Assembly: GCA_013396995.1 (NCBI GenBank)
Contig: VWZP01008273.1
Span: forward strand, 568,008-632,007
DNA from: Dicaeum eximium
Lineage: Eukaryota > Chordata > Aves > Passeriformes > Dicaeidae
Length of the DNA: 64,000 bases
Direction: 5' to 3'
Positions within the stretch are counted from its first letter, which is position 1; each line of letters starts with the position of its first letter. Of this stretch, positions 49,301 through 60,700 are shown piece after piece. Made by a program: the position numbers and the translations under genes. The notes beneath the pieces are model-generated. The model saw nothing but the letters and a program-made list of their open reading frames with translations. It did no database searches and was not told where the DNA came from.

Positions 49301-51929
49301 AGAATTGGTTCCTGCCACAGAAGGGTGAGTTGTTAGAGCATGCAGCTCACCACCAATGTATTGCTGCTTTTCTTAAAATCCCTGACTACAAAAGGAATCC
49401 AAGACTGACAAAGTGAAAAAAATATGTCAAATTATAATTTCCCTGAAAGAATGTGTTGAGATGTAATTTCCCTGCCTCTCAGAAAAATTATGTCACTATT
49501 AGCACTCAGAGAGACTTAGTTTCTTTTTCCAAGATTAAGTCACTGTGTAAAGCACACACTTAATCCTGTTTTATGACAGGAAACAGCCAGGCATTATTAG
49601 CAGATAATCTTGGTTAGCTCTTGGATGTTTTCTTTCACTTTCAGAAAGTCAGATCCCAAATTGCGAGGCTGACTTGTTAAAACAGAGCTGTAGTGCTAAT
49701 TAAAGTCATGTTTCAAATGAGACCAAGGAAGAAAATACAACATATTTTTTTTCCCAGGGCAAATATTTGGTTGTTTCGCAATGAATTTCCAAAGTAAACC
49801 AAGTAATGATGAATGTTAAAATACAAAATAATAGCTAGTCAAGAAGATTAACAAATTCTTTTGTGAACAATGCTGCTAAGATTTCATTCTCAACTGGTTT
49901 ATAATGAGAATCAGCTGCCAATTGAAGGGAAAAAAATGTGGGTTTCACAAATGGGCTGCAAACTCAGCTCCCTTTCAGAAGGAAGTTGAAATTATTGGGT
50001 GCTGCACAAAGTCTGGTCTTTAACACTAAATTTTGAAGGTGGTTTTTAAGCAAAACAAGGACAGAAGTGGCATTGAAACAGCCACTCTACAGCCAAGGTT
50101 TTTGAAGAAACATCCTTTTAGTGCTGTTTATGTGCCTCGTGTCAACACCACGTGTGATGCTGCTGCATGAGCCGGTGGGAAAGGAACAGAACCTCTCTCC
50201 TGGACAGTGATTCCCTCGTGTTTGTAAAGATTGTGGACGTGGATGACCTTGTGGAAATGCTGACAGAGAGTTCCCAAGTGAAACAGAGAGGTAACAGTGA
50301 CAACTGCTTCAGTGGGACACAGAATAAAGCACCTTCACTGCACTCCCCACAGACAGTTCTGTTGTTTGCCTTGGTTTAGGAATCAGAATTTCTTACTTGT
50401 GGCAAACTCCAGGGATTTTTAATAAGAGTAAAATTGTAGAAAACCTAAAGCTAAAATTGGTTGAAATTGATTTTATTGAAAATGTCCAATCTTTATTTCT
50501 GTCTTAAAATAGCCCTTATAATATTAGGCAACAAACTCACTCAGTGTAATACCTCCCATATGATTCACACTAAATTATCTGTGAGACTGGAATTATTACA
50601 ATTATAATCTGAATTATAAAATATTTCAGGAGACGAGCAGCTGATAATTCATCTTCTTGTGTTTAACCTCAAACCTACCCTAGAAAAATGTCAGAAATTC
50701 CATCCACGCTGCACTCCTGGGAACACAGTGACTTTCTCTTGGTTCTTTAATAAGGGGCATGTCTACCACTCAAATTTCCCTTGATTACAGTAATATTTTT
50801 ATGGAATTACTCTTTTTTTATAAGTCTTGAAAGGAGGTAGCACAAAAAAGAAGCAGAACTTGGCTACTTCAGAGGAAACTCCATCACATGATCCAAGAGT
50901 CCACACCAAAGCACAGCTGATCTCATCACAATATATTCAATAACTGGCAATTCTGGACAAATTGCTTTCCTGCAAGTCTTTTTAAAGTATTATGCACAGA
51001 AGTGACTGTTATGAACAGGAGGTGAAAAATAAGCCCCCCAAAAAACCTTGTACAGGGTGGTAATTATAAACATATGCTCTATTTTAACATTTTTTTTCTC
51101 CTGCAAATGAAAATAAAACTCAGAAATACTTAAAACTTGCAAGATGTCATTGGATGTATGATTTAACAGCCCTGATAAGGGAAGAAAAAAAGGGGAGGAA
51201 TGAAAACATTTTTGAAACTATTTCCATCTTTAGTAATTATTGTGCTATAAAATTAATGGTTAGCAGCTTAAAGTACTGCAAAAATAATGAGGAAATCTTT
51301 TGTATCTCTCAAACTGATCAGTCAGCCATTGGCTACTTGTATGATTTAATACACTAGAGACCAAAAATAGTGATAAATACAAGTCTCACTGTGATAAGAA
51401 TTACTACAAGCTACTACTTGTGTAAAATCAGTGAACTCGACACACTTTTGTAGCTACCAAGCTTAATAAAAACTGTGCTGTAACCTAAAATCATTGTGGT
51501 TTTTTTTTTTTTAAAACTGCCTCCTCCCTCAGCAGTCCAAAAAGCCAAGCCAAATACAAATGGTGACACACTGAAAAGTGACCACAACCCCAACAAGAGC
51601 ACAAAAACCTCCCTGTCCTTGGGCTACACTTGGAATTGTTTGTAGTCCTGTCTGACGTAGGCTGCGACTACAGAGATGCTCATCACGACTGGAAATGGTA
51701 TTTTTATAAAAAATTATTACAATTATTACACCTATCTGAGGCTAACATAGAATGTTCCACTTCAACTCACAGAATTAGACATGGAGACATCAAGTATTTA
51801 TAGAAATATCTACAGACTGCAACTGTCTTTTATTTTTGTTGGTTTTTTGGTTTTTTTTTTTTTCTTTTAAGTATCAGTGAACTGACCTTCAGAGTAAGGG
51901 TTTCAAGACAACAGGTCACCCCAGACTAA

Positions 51930-51935
51930 TTTATT
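51930..51935 (-). promoter_or_regulatory. Candidate UNC119 poly(A) signal AATAAA
   Basis: TTTATT on + (AATAAA on -) about 1.1 kb beyond the UNC119 stop codon. Another minus-strand AATAAA lies near 51,830. Neither has a supporting transcript, so the 3' UTR end is uncertain. Confidence 0.25.
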
Positions 51936-53070
51936 CTTGGTGTTGATATTTCTTGGGCTAAATTGGTGTTAAACTTCTTCCAGAGTCTGAAGAGAGAACT
52001 TTTGCTAAATTTTTTGCTGTGTGTTAAAGTTGTAGATTATTAGATTTAGTTTTGACTGTATTAATATCTGATGAGAAACATTTTTAACAAAGGGGAAACG
52101 CTGTCTTAACCCCCTCTAAATGCACATACAAATAGAAAATTGGAAATTCCACACTCCCCAGCTGCCCTAGACAATGAAAACCTTGCTCTAACAAGCACTG
52201 CTGAAGTCCTTATCTTGGTATCGAGCAGAGATGGAAGAAAATAGACATGGGAAATGTGTGGCATGAAAAGGCTGAATGTTAAATCAAGCAAAAATGTTAA
52301 ATAGAGCTAAAATCCTTCTGTTTTTCCTGATTATTCTGCAAAAAACTGAAATTAATGGAATGTACTTATGGAGGTTCATAGACCCACAATGCTGTTTTAC
52401 CTTCATTTGAAATGTAAAAGGAATGTAAAATGTAAAAACACCCAATTAACACAACTCTGTCACTGAACTACTGCTCTTCATTGCAGGCTGTGGTGTTTCC
52501 AAGGTTAAACAGAACATTACACAGAAGGATGGAAACTAAAGGATGAAATACTCATGGAGAGAGCCAGTCTGAAGATGAAACTTGCCTTTGTGAGATGTTT
52601 TGCTTGATATTTTCAACAGGCTGGACAAGTTAAATTGGCTTTTGAAGCATTCACAAAGAGAAACAACCACCCAAAATTCTGCCTTTGCATCCATCCACTC
52701 CCATGGTTTCTCTGATTACATTCTTTGGGAAAGCAACCCTAGAAGATACTCGAGGGCAAGAACATAAATTCACAGAATTAGGGCAAAACCCCTCAGGTCC
52801 CACAAGGCCATTTTTCAAAGCAGCCACTTAAAGAACTTAAAGGGAAGCAGTATCCAAAAAAAATCATTTTAGGCTTAAAACTTCTGAAGAACTGGGTCTG
52901 CTTCAAAGCTCAAAAGAGATGTCATGAAACTCCTACTGTGGCAAAGAGTCCTTGGTTGGTGGATCCTTGTCCAGGTGACATTGCAGGCAGCAGAGCTGGA
53001 GGTGTTGGGATCCCTGACGACTTCCAGAGGGAAGGGGAGGCCAGCGCGGGTGGGGCCGTGCAGCCCACGC

Positions 53071-53183
53071 TCAAGGTCCTCCACTGTATGAATAATCTGC
53101 CTTGTTGTGCATCACCAGCTTGTTGTCTACAAAGTAGAAACTGTCCGACTGTGTCTCGTAGGGGTGCAGGATCATCTCTCGAA
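53071..53183 (-). CDS. UNC119: UNC119 last coding exon
   Basis: The acceptor on the minus strand is a T/C-run followed by ctcacag, and the exon starts TT (completing an isoleucine codon). It encodes REMILHPYETQSDSFYFVDN, then KLVMHNKADYSYSGGP, and stops with TGA at 53,073-53,071. This forms the C-terminal beta strands of the lipid-binding sandwich. 113 nt. Confidence 0.97.
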
Positions 53184-56100
53184 CTGTGAGGGGGGAAAAA
53201 AAATACCCAACAAAATTAACGGTGACGCTCCGCGCTGGGCTCCAGCACCGTTCAGAGTCACTGCTCAGAGCCACCCAGGCTGCTGCAAAATGAGGTGAAA
53301 AACCAAAAATCCAAATGGGGATTGCTCAAACCACTCCTTGTTGGTGTCTTTTAAACAATTCAAGCATAATTGTGGAATTTTTGTGTTGGAAAAGCCCGCT
53401 AAGGTCTTAAAATCTAACCTGAATTTACTAAACCCTTGTGCCACATCCACACTTTCTTTGAGCACTTTCAGGGATGAAAAGTGTTCATAATCCAAATATA
53501 TTATGGCACCATATAAAGGGGACCTCAGAATAAGAACCCATTACATTTTGGGTTGGGGTTCTTTTTGTTTTGTTTTTAAAAAACAGTGATAAAACAGCAA
53601 ACTCAAAGTAAATTTGTTCTGGCATGACAGTAGGGCCTCACTGTATTTTCCACAGACTATAATATTAGTGCTGACACACACAATTAGGAGTTGTAAAGTG
53701 GAAGATCACAAAGATTTAGTGCTTGTGCTATTGTGTCTTGGAAGAGAGGAGAGAAAATAAAAGTTATGTTCGTACTAAAACCTCTCAAGCTCCCAATATA
53801 GCACATCAAACATTAAAACAGATCATAACATTTAAGTTATCAATTTACTGGATGTCTTTTTAATCTTATTTTTTGCTTGTTTTATAACACAATTATCTTT
53901 TTTCTCCCTGATACCAAAGCTTCCCTTTTATGAATTAAAAAAAAAAAAAACACACAAACCCAAGCAACTGCCTGATGTGTGATGAGATACATCCTACTAG
54001 AAAACAAAATCAGTGTTAACACAGATATAAAAGGATGAATTATTCTACCCAACCCACTCTATAGAGACAGCTTTTAAGAAAGGGCTCCCCCAAACCACCT
54101 CAGATGAACATCATGGTGTGACAACCCAGAAATGAAAGTTTATAGTAGAGAGCTTACTGAGATCCTCCGAGAGCTGGGGGAATTCATAGATGTGCTCACA
54201 AGTATTTTTACTGCTGGGGATGCAGAAGCCAAATTCAAAATCAAAACTTTTCAGCAGCTGGTCACGGAAGTAGTGCCTCTCAATCATACGGAAATTATTA
54301 ATGGGTTTGTCCCCTACTGTGAATTCCACCCTGAAAAAGAAGGGTAAAACTGATGTGAGCATAAATGATTTTATGCTTCAATAAGGTCTGCACCTTTCCT
54401 GAAAGGCAGAAAAGAGCTCTGAAAAGTAGAAAAAAAAAAGCCAAAACCATAAAGCAACAGCACTAATCAAATTCCCATTTTTACTTCAAGCATTCTACAA
54501 GGAAACACCACAGCATTAGATAAACATCTTAAAGCTCATCCAATTTCACCCTACCATGGGCAGGGACATCTTCCACAATCCCAGGTTGCTCCAAGCTCCA
54601 TCCAACCTGGCCTTGGACACCTCCAGGGATGGAACAGCCAGAGCTGCTTTGGGCACCCTGTGCCAGGACCTGCCCACCCTCACAGGGAACAATTCCTAAT
54701 TCCCAATATCCCATCCAACCCTGCCCTCTGGCACTGGGAAGCCATTCCGTCACTCCACGTCCTTTCCAAAAGTCCCTCTCCAGCTCTCCTGGAGTCCCTT
54801 CAGACACTGGAAGGTCTCTCCAGAGCCTTCTCTTCTTTGGACAGACTTCTTTGAAGTCTCCCCACTTCATTTTGCCTATTTCAGCATCAATCTCTTCAGC
54901 ACCAGCCCTACCCCTGACCAAACAGCCTGAAGTAACTGAGAAGGCAAGAGATCTGGAGACCCTCAGAATAAACAAAAAAGCCTCCTGTTCAATCAACTTC
55001 CTGGCAGGATGAACATGGAAAAGAAGGGGGTTTTTTTCCCCCCTAAGATTTCAGTTGTTTTCTGTGCTAGGCCAAGGGGGAGTTACTCACGTGGCTCCCA
55101 CTTGCCGCAGCCTGAGAAAGGCCGGGGTGAACTGATAGCGCACGAAGCGTCCGGCGTTGGGGTCCACGTCCTTCCTGTCATTGTGCTCCCGCTCTGCAAA
55201 AGCCCAAAGAAAGCTCTGTCAGAGCTGCCTGAGAACCACAAACTCAGGGGAAATACTTGTGGTGGTGTTCTTGAGCCACACAAGCCAGGAAATCACCCCG
55301 GTGCTGAGCTCACGCTCCTCCTGTCCTGAGGTGTCCGCTGGTCACTCAGAGATGGAATGTGGGGAGACAACCCTTAGGTTTGAGTCATTTCTTCTGGATT
55401 TCTATTCCTCATCTACTGCTCCTACCTCACATCAGGACTGCAGAGTGACTCTGAACAAGCCACTTCCCCTCAGCATGCTTGGTTTGTTACCTATAAGCTA
55501 CAGAAAACACCCTGCTCACCTGCAGGGAGGTAGGAAAGGGTTAAAAGTGCTTGGCCAGGAAAAGAACAGTTGTCCTGGGTTTTTATCACCACTGGCAACA
55601 GGCAACACTTGAGTGCTTACAAGTAACACCTACAAATTAATTAAACCAAAAAAAAAAAAGGCAAATGCTCAGTTTGTTTCATTTGCCTGTTGGCAGTTTC
55701 TCCCTTTTGTAAATACCATTTTCCTGAGTCCTCAGTGAGAGATGTTAAACTAACAGCTAAACTATGTGCAGGGGGCACAAGCTGATGAACAGCCAAGAAA
55801 AAACGACCCAATGATCTCCTCCTCCTCCTCTGCTCCTGTTTACAACATCCATCTGTCCCTTCCCATCACAGATGGCAACAGGAAGAGCACAGCAGCAGCC
55901 AGCTCTGCTCACCCTGTTGGTACAGACACCTGAAAAACATTCCTGCTGCAAGATGGGGCTCCAGCCTTCCTGCAGGGGAGAGATTCTGCTACTTTTGGGA
56001 AAAATGTATGGAGTAAAAGGAGTGGGGAAGAACAAAACAAAGCATTTGTTCATGGAAAGCTTATTTTGTGTGTACACTCACCTGAAGCTGCTGGCTTGGT

Positions 56101-56195
56101 GATTTCAAACAAGACTGTGCCAGATTCCATGTCCCGGATTTTGAACCTGGTGAAGTCTATCTTGTAAACATTTTCCTCTGGAGTGCACAAATAAT
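53071..56195 (-). CDS. UNC119: UNC119 lipid-binding chaperone (partial: last four coding exons)
   Basis: Minus-strand exons 56195-56082, 55193-55091, 54330-54158 and 53183-53071 join in phase to 503 nt. They cover the whole conserved immunoglobulin-like beta-sandwich: YLCTPEENVYKIDFTRFKIR, GTVLFEI, DPNAGRFVRYQFTPAFLRLR, VGATVEFTVGD, NNFRMIERHYFR, FGFCIPSSKNTCEHIYEF, ending NKADYSYSGGP. UNC119 binds N-myristoylated cargo (transducin alpha, Src-type kinases), which ARL3/ARL2-GTP releases, and helps deliver it to cilia and photoreceptor membranes. QLLKSFDF, PYETQSDSF and DYSYSGGP favour UNC119 over UNC119B, as does the convergent position beside FOXN1. The variable N-terminal exon (expected to end near a glycine before DYLC) was not found within 56,196-64,000. 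Confidence 0.95.
53362..53482 (-). mobile_element. CR1-like LINE 3'-end fragment (UNC119 intron)
   Basis: 'tgtggaatttttgtgttgga', 'aaagcccgctaaggtcttaa', 'ccttgtgccacatccacact' and 'gagcactttcagggatga' match the antisense tail of the CR1 type with 'ggaaaagaccgctaaggtca'. Confidence 0.7.
54158..54330 (-). CDS. UNC119: UNC119 third-from-first visible coding exon (core beta-sandwich)
   Basis: Acceptor cttctttttcag and donor CTCA/GTAAGC on the minus strand; 173 nt, phase 1 in, 1 out. It encodes VEFTVGDKPINNFRMIERHY, then FRDQLLKSFDFEFGFCIPSS, then KNTCEHIYEFPQLSEDL. The join to the last exon gives LIREMI, as in the family. Confidence 0.97.
54529..54935 (-). mobile_element. CR1 LINE fragment (UNC119 intron)
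   Basis: The longest clear CR1 copy in the window, about 400 bp antisense: 'accatgggcagggacatctt', 'ccaacctggccttggacacc', 'cccaccctcacagggaacaa', 'aaaagtccctctccagctct', 'ggaaggtctctccagagcct'. It lies within the UNC119 intron between 54,331 and 55,090. Confidence 0.93.
55091..55193 (-). CDS. UNC119: UNC119 second visible coding exon
   Basis: Acceptor gggcttttgcag, donor CCAC/GTGAGT on the minus strand, 103 nt. It encodes REHNDRKDVDPNAGRFVRYQ, then FTPAFLRLRQVGA, with a split threonine at the end. The first part (EREHNDRKDV) is the variable loop in the family, and the remainder is nearly invariant. Confidence 0.97.
56082..56195 (-). CDS. UNC119: UNC119 first visible coding exon
   Basis: Acceptor tgcttccccctgcag, donor TTCAG/GTGAGT on the minus strand, 114 nt, entering in a split aspartate codon (G|AT). 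It encodes YLCTPEENVYKIDFTRFKIR, then DMESGTVLFEITKPAAS, the first strands of the beta-sandwich. The preceding exon must end in G and carry the N-terminus. Confidence 0.97.
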
Positions 56196-56766
56196 CTGCA
56201 GGGGGAAGCAAATTTAAATGAAGGCTGCCCTGAAATATCAGGAATTTCTGGCTGTTCTCTGAGAGCAGCCCAAATGCAACTCCACTACTGCCTGTTTTAA
56301 TTCAAAACTGATGTCTCTGAAGACAGTCTCAGCTCTGGAGGCTCACACAGGACAGGGGAAAGAATTCTCTCCCCCAACACAGGGAGGTCATCACCTTTTT
56401 CCAACCCTGTGCCAGCAACTTCTGCACCCATTTCCTCCCGGGGTACTGAGACCAGTCAGCACCTCCATCAAATCCCAGCCTTTGCAGTGTTAAGAGGCTT
56501 TGCCTGTTTTAAAAACTGCCCTGTGGCAGAATACGAGGGCTAAGCAGCTTTGGGAGCACTAAGCCGACTGCACTGAACTGGAACAGGAGTGTCCTCCCCT
56601 GTGCCACCTCCCTGCTCCAGCCCTCTGCACACAAAGGGTGGCCTCTTCCCTCCACTGATGCTCATCCCACACCAGGGCTTGTTTTCCTCAGCACTGGAAA
56701 TCATGTCAAAGCCTTTCTCTGTGTTAGGAAAGCAGGGAGCAGAGCCCTTCTTTGAGTATCTCTGAA

Positions 56767-56925
56767 AGTCATGGAATCACGGAATCACTAAGGGTTGGAA
56801 AAGCCCTCTAATGTCATCAAGTCCAACTTTTCACTCTGTGCTGCCATGTTCACCACTGAACTATGTCCCAAGTGCCACACCCACAGGCCTTTTGAACACT
56901 TCCAGGGATGAGGATTCCACTACTA
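56767..56925 (-). mobile_element. CR1-like LINE 3'-end fragment
   Basis: 'catggaatcacggaatcact', 'agggttggaaaagccctcta', 'tgtcatcaagtccaac', 'caagtgccacacccacagg', 'gaacacttccagggatga'. Antisense tail of the CR1 type with 'gttggaaaagacc'. Confidence 0.85.
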
Positions 56926-57597
56926 AAATCCCCACGGTTTTGGCCTTCAGCCTTGCTGTGCCCTGAGCCAGCTCCTGGCACAGGAATCATCCTGTGGAAT
57001 CATCCCTGGGGAAGGAGCACGTACAGCACAGATTGAAAGCAGCCCCAACAGCTCAGTTTTACCCTGACAAATCTAAAGAAATGCTCTACGTAGAGAAGTT
57101 AGGTCAGCTTTCAAACAACACCACATTTGATTGATGTAGGAGACTGGTTTTGGTGGTTCCGAGGTGAAAATAATACTTTAACATTCTAATTTGAAACACT
57201 TTCTCAGCTACTACTTCCTGCTGTTAATCTGAGCTAATCACTTATTTCTGTCTGCTTTCCTATTTCTAAAACTCCAACAAATCCATCCACCTGAGCATTA
57301 GTCACTGACTACACAAAAACAAGTTACAAAGGGCTCAAAGCTCAGACCTGCCCATGCCAACCCAACTTCAGCAAAGGTCTAAGAAACCCAAGACCACTGT
57401 GAGAGACTTCTGAGCTCCTGGGCACAAACACCTGGCACCAGCACTTTTCCTGGAAGCCTTTTATTCCTTCCAAATCTCCACAACTTGGAGAACTGTCCAA
57501 GTAAACTCAGTACAAGGAACAGAGGTGTTAAACGCTCTCCCTGAGCAGTTTTACTGCTCTCCAACAACCCCATATGGTGAATACTCAAAGGAATGCC

Positions 57598-57766
57598 AGA
57601 GAATTTGTAGATGCCCCATCCCTGGAAGTACTCAAGGCCAGGCTGGATGGGGCTTGGAGCCACCTGGTCTAGTGGGAGATGTCCCTGCATGGCAGAGGGG
57701 GTGGAAGTGGATGATCTTTAAGGCCCTTCTTAAGCCAAAACACTCTGAGTTTCTACAACTCTATAA
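57598..57766 (+). mobile_element. CR1 LINE 3'-end fragment
   Basis: Sense tail: 'agatgccccatccctggaag', 'aaggccaggctggatggggc', 'gccacctggtctagtgggag', 'tggatgatctttaaggccc', ending 'actctgagtttctacaactc'. Confidence 0.93.
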
Positions 57767-60700
57767 ATGGGTGTTCAGGGAGAGGACAGTGTTCAAAGCA
57801 TCCCTGGCATTTGGCAGGGATTCTCCCTTCCCTATCAACACAGCACAAGGAAAAACTGACACCACCAGCCGTGCTGTCAGGACCAACAAGTTAAAAGCTC
57901 AATCTTTTTACTACCACAAGAAAACACAAGCCTGTGTTTGGTCAAATATCCCAAGAACTGCACAAAAATCTTCTTTTGTGCCTTTAACAATAGCCAAGGA
58001 GACAGGACAGGAATTGAAACCCAGCCCTTTCCTTAGGCCCTGATGTTTAGCATTCCTCAGGGAGATGTCCTGCAATTACACCGTGATTTTAGGCTCTGAC
58101 ACATCAGCCACTCCAACTCCTAACCCGTCCCACAACTTCCCAGCTCCGAACACCAGCATGCAAAACACAACCTGATGGAAGCAGGCACAGCTTCCCACAG
58201 CCCAGCTTCCCCTCCCTCGACCCATGGCCCCTGGCTGTTCCCTGGGAAGGCTGTTGGCAACAGGCAGCAGTCGCCCGGGAGCCCAGGACACCTTCCCTGG
58301 AGCACGCTGGCAAATCTGAAGCCGCGTTTGTCTGCAAGTTAATAATTAAGTGTTTCTACTCTTGCAGAATTCCTGCCCATCCAGCACCATGGCAACAGCT
58401 TTATCCCCCTCCTTGGCAGCAGCGTTGCTGCAGTAACAGTGTCCATGACTCATCTGGAGCAGAGGAGAGCCAAGCAGAGCCTCCAAAGAGGAGTAAACCC
58501 CGGGTAGAATCCCCACCAGGCTCCTGCTCATTGATGTTTGCACCCCTATGCTGTTATTTTCCAACTCTTTTTGCCCTGATAACATTTTAAACCCTTTTTT
58601 TCATTGTTTTTTGTTGGTTTTTTTTTTTTTCATCAGCATGCGAATATACAACTGGATGCCATCTGGGAAGATCAGCTGCCAGAACACTGCAATCAAGTCG
58701 GTTTTTTTCCTCCTCTGGCAGTGCCCCGTCTCCTAGAAAGAAAAAAAAAAAACCAGAGGAATATATATTCCTCTCAGTCTGTATTACATTTGCTATTACA
58801 TTCTGCTATTCCTGTTCAAAAATCAATCAAAGTAGCCACATGCTGGTTTTTTCCCCCACATGTAACAGGAGCCTGGGGCTGCACTGTAAGGTCTTATTGG
58901 GAATGGGCTGCTCGCAATTGGCAGATCCTTCTGCTTAGCTGAGCACTGTCAGATTTGCTAATCTCATCCCATACACACTTATTTTTAAATTACTGTAGGG
59001 CCCAGTTGCCCACACTTGTGTGACTCACATAAATGTATCATCTGCTTCCCTTATCCCAATTCACTGTCGCCACGATTTGGGGAAGGGAGGCAGCAGCCGT
59101 GGTTATTTTAGCTGGGAATGAGGCAGATCAAACCTCCACAGAGGAGACTGTTACAGAGAATGGTGGGCTGGTCTCTCAGGACAGAATATTTCCTTGTTTC
59201 TTCCACTTCCCCTGAAGCAGGTTGTGCTGCTTTCCTGTTAATGACTGAACCATCACGGTGTGTCTCTGAGCCTTCAGAACTCATCTGATTTAGGGATGAA
59301 GGCATGGACACAGCAGCACTGCCATGGAAAACCCCTCAGATTAGTTTTTATCCTTAAGTACACACATTTAGTAGTGTAAAAAAAGGGTCACAAAAGAGTA
59401 GTTCCTACCCTTTCCTAAAGCCCGGGGAATTGTCATATCCCAGACCTCCATCCCCAAACCCTTCCTGAAAACAATTCACCTGGTATTAGCAGCCACTTCA
59501 CACTCACACATCACCATTCCTGATGGTGCCTCTCCAGCTGCTTTCCCATAACCTCTGGATCATGCCCAAAGATCTGCAACTCCTCACTTTTAGAGACAAT
59601 TTCTATCTTAGGACCTATCACAGTTGTGAAGAGTTTGGATCACAACCAACACCACTCTGGTGGTCTGAGGAAGCAGCAGAGGTGATTGGCTTCCTGAATC
59701 TGGCTCCATTAATTCCTTCACAAATTCTCTGATTCCCTTTGTAGGAAAAAGTGATTCCAAAGTGACCCCAAACAGTTTGGTGGTCTCTAGCTTTGCTCTC
59801 AGAATCAGCAGGTGCTCCTTCCCCTGGTACAGGTCTGAGGTGACACCTCCACTGCCTATCCAGGCAAGAGACAGTTTTTATCCAGAAAACCTTCCTGCCT
59901 TCCCAAACCCAACCAAAATTACAAAATAAACCAGCAGAACAACCTGGACAATGCCAGCAGGCACTGCCTGTGAACACTGGCACATCCTGAACCCCGGTGC
60001 AGAAAGAATTCCAGGTGTGTATTTTAGCAGCTGGTGTTACAGAGGAGCACAAAAGGTGAGGGATAATGCAGTGCTAAATAACACTGGAAATCAAACAAAG
60101 GCACTTTCTCCTCTGGACATCTCCCTGTCATTTAAATCCATGAGATCAAGTTTGCTCCTCATCACAGAAAGCTAAAATTTGATTCTGTATTTCCAAATTT
60201 CCTTTGCAACCACCCCACCAGGCCCATTTTATCACAAGCTCTGGGCAATAGGGCTCACACTCTTTGTTGTGCTCCTTTCAAGATCCCTTCTCCATCTCTG
60301 CAGCCAGGAGGAAGCACGTGTCCCCTCTCACAGACACCAGGGATATTTCTGTGCTCATCACAGTCTAATCTCAGATGGGGTAGCTCCTATTTTAAGGCCT
60401 TAAGAGCCCACTAAGGAAAGCAGAGTGCGCCCAGGGGAAAAAAGAACTGAAAATTTGGTCCTGGAAATGGGTGTAAATCAGGAAGATGCTGTACAAGACA
60501 CTGAGGCAACAGCAGAGACTTGTGACAGGAATTTCTCTCCCCAACAAACACAACAACAACAATTTAGGGAATGGATGAGAAGGCTCCTGTAGTTATGCAG
60601 GCCTATTTCCTAACATGCATTAACCAACAAGGTCAGGAGCTATTTTGAAGCCAACTCCCAAGACGTAAGCCAGGTATAAAGCCAAGACAACTGCAGAGGA

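Larger units (their letters stand above)
38867..53070. other. Intergenic region between convergent FOXN1 and UNC119
   Basis: About 14 kb with no recognisable coding exon. Contents seen: a distal AATAAA for FOXN1 (39,176-39,181), CR1 fragments (39,614-39,786; 43,905-44,195; 45,440-45,540), a TA-rich microsatellite (40,370-40,740), scattered T- and A-runs, and the presumed UNC119 3' UTR at its right end. Open frames here (longest 147 codons, minus, 44,379-44,822) have no domain I recognise. Confidence 0.75.

Noticed and set aside
53071..56195. UNC119B as the identity of the minus-strand gene
   Set aside because: Some residues (EHIYEFPQLSED) resemble UNC119B, but QLLKSFDF, PYETQSDSF, DYSYSG and the position beside FOXN1 fit UNC119.
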